A DNA stretch of 64,000 nt from Aldehydirespirator sp965116965. Lineage in GTDB: Bacteria > Actinomycetota > Acidimicrobiia > Acidimicrobiales > Aldehydirespiratoraceae. Below are positions 59,125 through 64,000 of the stretch, one piece after another. Within the stretch, counting starts at the first letter, position 1. Each line of letters begins with the position of its first letter. The position numbers were made by a program, and so were the translations under genes. The stretch spans positions 2,976,001-3,040,000 of the forward strand of contig OZ220743.1 in the NCBI GenBank assembly GCA_965116965.1. Reading direction: 5' to 3'. The notes below the pieces were generated by a model. The model saw only the letters and a list, made by a program, of their open reading frames with translations, had not been told where the DNA came from and did no database searches.

Positions 59125-62004
59125 TTGGCAGCGACCGCCACGTCGGCGGCTGCGTCGGTCGCACCGGCAGCCGCGGCCGGCGGTGGGGCCGGCATCGAAC
59201 ACGACCCGGCCAGCGCCGCACTGCCGCCGGCGTTACAGGTCTCAGCAGAGCAGCAGCACCTCCCTGGTGCGGGGCCCTCCGAAACGGTCACGGCGCCACA
59301 GGACCCGGCCGGCGACAGCCCGCACACCCGACAGGCCGCCCATGGACAGCTGCCCGCCACCGGCATCACCGTCGCGGCCGACACGGCGGCGGGCTGGTGG
59401 GACGGCACCGGCACCCTCGCGGACACTGCGCCGACGGTCGCCGAACAGGGACACTGCGCCGCGCTGGGCGACACCTCGCTGGCGCTGCTGGGCTCGGGCT
59501 CGCTGTCCAAGGCCTGCAAAGGCACCGACGGTTCGCTCACCGGCTCGCCCGTCGGTGTGGGCTGGACCGCCGGCTTCGACACCGACGGCCCCCTCATGGA
59601 GGTGCTGCTGGTAGGCGCCTCGACGTTGAGCCTCCAGACATATCAGGCGTTGGGCGAACTCGATGTGGTGTTCGACGGCGGCGCGTTCGCGGCGGACTTC
59701 GCCAACTGCGACCACCGGGCCGCATCAGGCTGGTCATCATGCCGCACCGTCGCCGCGGGCGCCACGCCGCCGCCGGGCGGCTTCGTCGGCGTCGGCACCG
59801 TCGGCATCGAACCCCCGGCAAGGGCGCGCTCGCAGCGTGATGAGCCGGTCACACCGGCTACGCAGCGAGCGGCGCTCGTAGCGCTCTACAACGCCACCGA
59901 CGGCGCGAACTGGACCCGCAACACAAACTGGAACACCACCGCCCCAGTCGCGGACTGGTACGGCGTCACCACCAACACCGACGGACACGTAACACACCTC
60001 TACCTGTCCAACAACAGCTTGTCGGGGGCGATCCCAACCGAAATCGGCAACCTCACCAACCTCACCCACCTCTACCTGTCCAGCAACAGCTTGTCGGGAG
60101 CGATCCCAACCGAAATCGGCAACCTCACCAACCTCACCCACCTCGGCCTGTACAGCAACAGCTTGTCGGGAGCGATCCCAACCGAAATCGGCAACCTCAC
60201 CAACCTCACCTGGCTCACCCTGAGCGGCAACAGCTTGTCGGGGTCGATCCCAACCGAAATCGGCAACCTCACCAACCTCACCCACCTCTACCTGTCCAGC
60301 AACAGCTTGTCGGGGGCGATCCCAACCGAAATCGGCAACCTCACCAACCTCACCCACCTCGGCCTGTACAGCAACAGCTTGTCGGGGGCGATCCCAACCG
60401 AAATCGGCAACCTCACCAACCTCACCTGGCTCAACCTGGACAACAACAGCTTGTCGGGAGCGATCCCAACCGAAATCGGCAACCTCACCAACCTCACATG
60501 GCTCAACCTGAGCGGCAACAGCTTGTCGGGAGCGATCCCAACCGAAATCGGCAACCTCACCAACCTCACCCGCCTCTACCTGTACAACAACAGCTTGTCG
60601 GGGTCGATCCCAACCGAAATCGGCAACCTCACCAACCTCACATGGCTCAACCTGAGCGGCAACAGCTTGTCGGGGTCGATCCCAACCGAAATCGGCAACC
60701 TCACCAACCTCACCCGCCTCTACCTGTACAACAACAGCTTGTCGGGGTCGATCCCAACCGAAATCGGCAACCTCACCAACCTCACATGGCTCAACCTGAG
60801 CGGCAACAGCTTGTCGGGGTCGATCCCAACCGAAATCGGCAACCTCACCAACCTCAGATGGCTCGGCCTGTCCAGCAACAGCTTGTCGGGGTCGATCCCA
60901 ACCGAAATCGGCAACCTCACCAACCTCACCCGCCTCTACCTGTACAACAACAGCTTGTCGGGGTCGATCCCAACCGAAATCGGCAACCTCACCAACCTCA
61001 CCCGCCTCTACCTGTACAACAACAGCTTGTCGGGGTCGATCCCAACCGAAATCGGCAACCTCACCAACCTCACCCGCCTCTACCTGTACAACAATGATCT
61101 GTCGGGTTGTGTGCCTGCAGCGTTGTCGTCGGTGCCCGTCATCTTCTTCGACGCGGGTCTGTCGTATTGCGCGCCGGCGAGTCTGGCGGTGACTGCGGCA
61201 CGCGCTGGTGAGGGCGACGGCGCGGTCGTGTTCACAATCGCAGTCACGGCGCCTGTGACCGGATCAGATTCGCCCCCGCCGGCGTCGGCGATCTCGGTCA
61301 GCTACACGACCACAGCCGGCACCGCCACCGCGGGCATCGACTACACGGCCACGTCGGGAACGCTGACGATCCCCGCCGGTTCCCGCTATGGGACCGTGTC
61401 GGTGCCCGTCGCCGATGACGGCGTCACAGAACCAACCGAGACGTTCACACTGTCGCTGAGCAACCCTGTGGGCGCCACATTGGCCAACGCCACAGCCCCC
61501 GGCTCGATACAAGACAACCCCAGCACCACAGCGCCCAGCACCGCATGCGACGGCGCCACCGTCAGAGGCGACGTCGCCGGCGTGTTCGACATCGAACAGC
61601 CCGCCTACAGCGACTGGCACCACGTCTTCGTCGACGTGCACCTCACCTGCGGCGGCGACCTCACATCCGCGGTGGGCTACCCGACGGCGGTCAAGGTCAT
61701 CGCCGGCCCCACCGACAGCATCGGCAAGAGCCGCCACTGCATAACCGGCACCGGCAGCACACAAACGACCGCGTCGGTGTCGACCGCAGCGGGATGTCGC
61801 ACACTCGAGTCTGACACGCCCGCACTCGAGTCTGACACGCCCGCCAAGTTCGCTCGCGACGGCCGCTCCACCCACATCGTGCAGATACCCGATGGCGCGG
61901 TGGGGCGGGACCACCAGCTGCTGGCCTGGGTCGACCTCGACGCCGACGGCGTGTTCGACGCCGGCGAGCCCTACGACATCTTCGGGAGTTATAGACGTGA
62001 GTGA
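59125..62004 (+). CDS. Exported leucine-rich-repeat protein with Calx-beta domain
   Basis: At least 959 residues. The N terminus (ALVALAATATSAAASVAPAAAA) looks like the h-region and cut site of a signal peptide, but the only start in place is TTG 59125, inside that region; the true start may be upstream and broken (no in-frame ATG or GTG after the TGA at 58984). Then an unknown domain (about 60-250) and sixteen 24-residue LRRs of the plant-like form LxGxIPTEIGNLTNL (about 290-672). A Calx-beta domain follows (VSYTTTAGTATAGIDYTA, then TFTLSLSNPVGATL). The C-terminal domain ends with the Ca-binding-like DLDADGVFDAGE. A 21-base duplication codes LESDTPA twice. No sorting motif is seen. Probably an adhesin-like protein (inference). 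Confidence 0.78.
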   Translation: MAATATSAAASVAPAAAAGGGAGIEHDPASAALPPALQVSAEQQHLPGAGPSETVTAPQDPAGDSPHTRQAAHGQLPATGITVAADTAAGWWDGTGTLADTAPTVAEQGHCAALGDTSLALLGSGSLSKACKGTDGSLTGSPVGVGWTAGFDTDGPLMEVLLVGASTLSLQTYQALGELDVVFDGGAFAADFANCDHRAASGWSSCRTVAAGATPPPGGFVGVGTVGIEPPARARSQRDEPVTPATQRAALVALYNATDGANWTRNTNWNTTAPVADWYGVTTNTDGHVTHLYLSNNSLSGAIPTEIGNLTNLTHLYLSSNSLSGAIPTEIGNLTNLTHLGLYSNSLSGAIPTEIGNLTNLTWLTLSGNSLSGSIPTEIGNLTNLTHLYLSSNSLSGAIPTEIGNLTNLTHLGLYSNSLSGAIPTEIGNLTNLTWLNLDNNSLSGAIPTEIGNLTNLTWLNLSGNSLSGAIPTEIGNLTNLTRLYLYNNSLSGSIPTEIGNLTNLTWLNLSGNSLSGSIPTEIGNLTNLTRLYLYNNSLSGSIPTEIGNLTNLTWLNLSGNSLSGSIPTEIGNLTNLRWLGLSSNSLSGSIPTEIGNLTNLTRLYLYNNSLSGSIPTEIGNLTNLTRLYLYNNSLSGSIPTEIGNLTNLTRLYLYNNDLSGCVPAALSSVPVIFFDAGLSYCAPASLAVTAARAGEGDGAVVFTIAVTAPVTGSDSPPPASAISVSYTTTAGTATAGIDYTATSGTLTIPAGSRYGTVSVPVADDGVTEPTETFTLSLSNPVGATLANATAPGSIQDNPSTTAPSTACDGATVRGDVAGVFDIEQPAYSDWHHVFVDVHLTCGGDLTSAVGYPTAVKVIAGPTDSIGKSRHCITGTGSTQTTASVSTAAGCRTLESDTPALESDTPAKFARDGRSTHIVQIPDGAVGRDHQLLAWVDLDADGVFDAGEPYDIFGSYRRE
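59992..61143 (+). repeat. Sixteen 72-bp coding repeats (LRR array)
   Basis: Units of 72 bases coding 24 residues, fifteen with the invariant PTEIGNLTNL and near-identical bases, the last one degenerate (DLSGCVPAALSSV). Variation is confined mostly to the two or three residues after L (YLSN, GLYS, NLSG, YLYN) and the A/S before IP. Neighbouring pairs recur in blocks (units 2-3 equal 5-6; 9-10 equal 11-12), which shows recent unequal exchange or gene conversion. Confidence 0.95.
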
Positions 62005-62025
62005 CAACGGGCGGCCGGCCACAGC

Positions 62026-62169
62026 TCAGCCGTCCTCCTGGAGGTAGCGCCACTCGTCCCGCTTCTTCGGCGGCGTGCTCAACACCGCTCGCATCACGTC
62101 CTCGGGCTCGGCGTCTATGGGCTCCGGCATGGTCCGCTCTCGCGGCCTGCCGCGCTTGCGCCTAGTCAT
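62026..62169 (-). CDS. Small basic/acidic protein of unknown function (47 aa)
   Basis: ATG 62169 with GAGAGGAACC just upstream. The protein begins MTRRKRGRPRERTMPEPID, continues AEPEDVMRAVLSTPPKKRDE and ends WRYLQEDG. The RGRP basic start, then an EDVMRAVL helix and a PPKKRDEW tail, resemble small proteins often found on mobile elements and phages, with a possible DNA-binding AT-hook-like start. A fragment with the same tail lies at 51653-51693. It sits between the LRR gene (convergent) and the SLH-type gene. Confidence 0.7.
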   Translation of the reverse strand: MTRRKRGRPRERTMPEPIDAEPEDVMRAVLSTPPKKRDEWRYLQEDG

Positions 62170-62221
62170 GGCGGTTCCTCTCCGTGGTGGCACCCACCAC
62201 ATTAGTCGTCATTGGCCCCTC

Positions 62222-63481
62222 TCATTCGCAGGCCGAGCGGACGATGGCCAGGGCAGGCGAGTCGCCCAACTCGAACTGTGCGCGGCCAACATCGCGTTCG
62301 CCGTAGTGGACGGCGATGTGGAGCGTCCCCTGCCATCTCTCGGGCGGGAGCGTCACCTCGCCGGGGAACCAGATCACCTCGGCTGACTCCTGCCCCACCG
62401 GCCACGGATGGTCGAACGGCTCGGTGTCGCTGGTGATCCGCCAGACGACCCTCAGCTCGTCACCGTCGGCCTCCCGCGGCAAGCCGATGTGCACATCGAG
62501 TTCCCGGCTGTCGGTGCCGAAGTGGCTCTTGCAGCGCGCGAACAGGACGTAGTCGCCGGTCGTGTCGAGGATGCCTGCATAAGCGAGGACGACACCCCAC
62601 TCCGTCTCGAATGGCTCGCCCAGCCACCAGTCACCGGGCTCCAAGTCCGGGGGCGTGCCGCACACCCCGGCCCATTCCAGCCCGGCGTAGCGGACATACA
62701 GCGCGTCCGCCGCGCACCGGTACCAGTCGCCGTGAGAGCATTGGGGCTGACGGTGGGTCCAGTCGTCCGCGCAGGCCCGCATCGCGGCATTCTCCGAGAC
62801 AAGCGCATGGGCCAACTCGTGCAGCAGCGTCCCCAGCGTGAACCCCGTGTCGAGCCGGATGGTGTGGCTGGCGCCGAGGTAGCAGCCCAGCACGTCCGCC
62901 GCGCAGTGTCCCTCTTCCAGCGTCGGCGGCTCGTCCGGCTTGCCGCGGGACAGCATCTCCGCCCACACCCGGTCCACCAGTGCTTGCATGTCACTGCGGC
63001 TCATCTCCGGGTCGTCGGTGACACCCCAGGCGCAGTGCTCCCAGTCGTAGATGCCCATCACGATGGCCGGTGCGCACCGGCCATCGGCGCTCCGGTTCTC
63101 GGGGAACGGGATCCACACCCCCGTCTCAGCGGGCGGCTCCGGGTCGGGTTCCGCCTCGGCCGTACCGCTGTCGTTGATGGTGCGGAGCAGTGTCATCATG
63201 TCGCCGCGGGTGAAGCCGTCCGACTCGGAGGCCCCGAGCACGTCGTCGTAGAAGCGCTCCATGAAGATGAGCGCCGCCCACCGCGGCAGCGGCTCGTCCG
63301 GGCGGAACGTGCCATCTTCGTAGCCCGTCGTGAGACCGACCGACGCGGCCCACTCGACGGCCTCATAGTGCTCATGGTCGGCGGACACATCGGTGAACCG
63401 TTGGACGGTCTGGGCGACGGCGGTGCCGCCGACGGCCAGCACGGCGACAACCAGCACGGCGGTGGTCAGCCTCTTGGGCAT
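62222..63481 (-). CDS. Exported protein with SLH-like domain and HExxH motif
   Basis: About 419 residues. Signal peptide MPKRLTTAVLVVAVLAVGG with cut after AVA. One S-layer-homology-like domain follows (RFTDVSADHEHYEAVEWAAS, GYEDGTFRPDEPLPRWAAL). The central part contains the zincin-type motif HELAH in TLLHELAHALVSENAAM and six or more Cys. The C-terminal part (DYVLFARCKSHFGTDSRELD) is beta-rich. Whether it is an active metallopeptidase is uncertain: HELAH is clear but the third zinc ligand is not identified. ATG 63481 is preferred to an earlier start at 63526. Confidence 0.75.
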   Translation of the reverse strand: MPKRLTTAVLVVAVLAVGGTAVAQTVQRFTDVSADHEHYEAVEWAASVGLTTGYEDGTFRPDEPLPRWAALIFMERFYDDVLGASESDGFTRGDMMTLLRTINDSGTAEAEPDPEPPAETGVWIPFPENRSADGRCAPAIVMGIYDWEHCAWGVTDDPEMSRSDMQALVDRVWAEMLSRGKPDEPPTLEEGHCAADVLGCYLGASHTIRLDTGFTLGTLLHELAHALVSENAAMRACADDWTHRQPQCSHGDWYRCAADALYVRYAGLEWAGVCGTPPDLEPGDWWLGEPFETEWGVVLAYAGILDTTGDYVLFARCKSHFGTDSRELDVHIGLPREADGDELRVVWRITSDTEPFDHPWPVGQESAEVIWFPGEVTLPPERWQGTLHIAVHYGERDVGRAQFELGDSPALAIVRSACE

Positions 63482-63706
63482 GGTGGCTCCCTCCGGAGAG
63501 TCGGGGTGTCGTTTGCCGTGCAACACCGTGACCTAGCCCCGAAGGGAGCCATGACGACGAGCCCCCGGCTCGGGGTGGCTAGGTCTCTGAGCGGGCTCCG
63601 GCTGAGCCTGCGATGTTGCACGGCAACCTCCAGCGTAGGGGACGGAACAGGCGTTCGTCCAGCTAGTCTCATGCGCTCACCGGTCCGTCCCCGGAGGGAA
63701 CTGCAC

Positions 63707-63988
63707 ATGGCTGAACAGTTCGCTGAATGGGTACTCACGTGCAGCGGTTGCCACGTCTCGCCACAGCTGGTCATGGTCACAGAACACCTGAAGCTCGAGT
63801 GCCCCATATGTGGCCACAGCGCGAACATGGAGGTAGCGATCAAGGCGGCCCGTGAGAAGCGCATCAAGGATCATGTCGGCCGTCTCTCTGGCCGCTCCCG
63901 TGAGCCCCGGCACTTCTCTCCTGAAGGCAACGTTCGCGCTATCCCGGCTGAGCCGAACCACCCCGCCTTCGTGTTCATCGAGCGGTAG
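63707..63988 (+). CDS. Small zinc-ribbon protein of unknown function (93 aa)
   Basis: ATG 63707 with CGGAGGG about 8 bases upstream. Cys pairs in VLTCSGCHVSP and LECPICGHSANM form a probable zinc ribbon; the rest is basic and helical (IKAAREKRIKDHVGRLSG). Not recognised further. An in-frame ATG at 63671 exists but lacks a ribosome site. The 225-base gap upstream (63482-63706) shows no other gene. Confidence 0.65.
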   Translation: MAEQFAEWVLTCSGCHVSPQLVMVTEHLKLECPICGHSANMEVAIKAAREKRIKDHVGRLSGRSREPRHFSPEGNVRAIPAEPNHPAFVFIER

Positions 63989-64000
63989 AGTCGACGCCTG

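Noticed and set aside
59992..61143. CRISPR-like periodic repeat
   Set aside because: The 72-bp units are in-frame coding LRR repeats without unique spacers.

Overview
The window is a GC-rich chromosomal segment of an actinobacterium, most likely of the class Acidimicrobiia. The Pup-proteasome genes (dop and the ARC/Mpa ATPase with a C-terminal GQYL), a fused F420 synthase gene (fbiC), menB, a DUF3151 gene and a class F-type sortase all point that way. High GC makes long antisense open frames common, and these were ignored.

Layout. 1-9.6 kb (minus): the ARC proteasomal ATPase, two paralogous amino-acid binding lipoproteins, two oversized Aap/Bzt-type permeases, their ATPase, then dop running off the left edge. 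9.9-16.1 kb: a ferredoxin, then a minus-strand run joined by 4-base stop/start overlaps: ttuB (ubiquitin-like sulfur carrier), ttuA (tRNA 2-thiolation), trmI (m1A58) and a trypsin-like protease. Small membrane proteins, a LON-domain protein and a PBP4-type carboxypeptidase lie upstream. 16.5-25.1 kb (plus): a small unknown gene, transketolase, transaldolase, a broken cysD, fbiC and a ClC transporter. 25.1-31.1 kb: RNase D, rhodanese, mobA, DUF3151, a MITE-like element, pyruvate kinase and a glycerophosphodiesterase. 31.2-35.2 kb: a candidate large structured RNA, then three paralogous secreted proteins with sorting-type C termini and their sortase. 35.2-43.5 kb: an endonuclease-like lipoprotein, a coiled-coil protein and gltDB. 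43.8-51.4 kb: two TrkH subunits, TrkA, a folate cyclo-ligase and a membrane pyrophosphatase. 51.7-57.6 kb: alcohol dehydrogenase, a PfkB kinase, menB, an RNA m5U methyltransferase, rpe and clpP. 57.7-63.9 kb: tRNA-Leu(TAG) followed by an accessory stretch with a decayed transposase, a leucine-rich-repeat/Calx-beta protein, and an SLH/HExxH exported protein.

How genes work together. ARC and Dop belong to pupylation and proteasomal degradation, with an amino-acid importer between them. TtuB/TtuA and TrmI all modify the tRNA T-loop. Tkt, Tal and Rpe are the non-oxidative pentose phosphate steps. TrkH/TrkA take up K+, and the pyrophosphatase motif is of the K+-dependent type. GltB/GltD assimilate ammonium.

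Most notable: (1) the substrate-sortase cassette with acidic Asp/Met repeats, a lost stop codon and a ghost sortase leader; (2) the structured-RNA candidate directly upstream of it; (3) the ttuB-ttuA junction, where a 35-bp triplication makes two 12-codon mini-ORFs chained by ATGA overlaps; (4) a roughly 100-bp dispersed intergenic repeat found at least eight times, expanded into tandem arrays at two sites, one covering the dop start codon.
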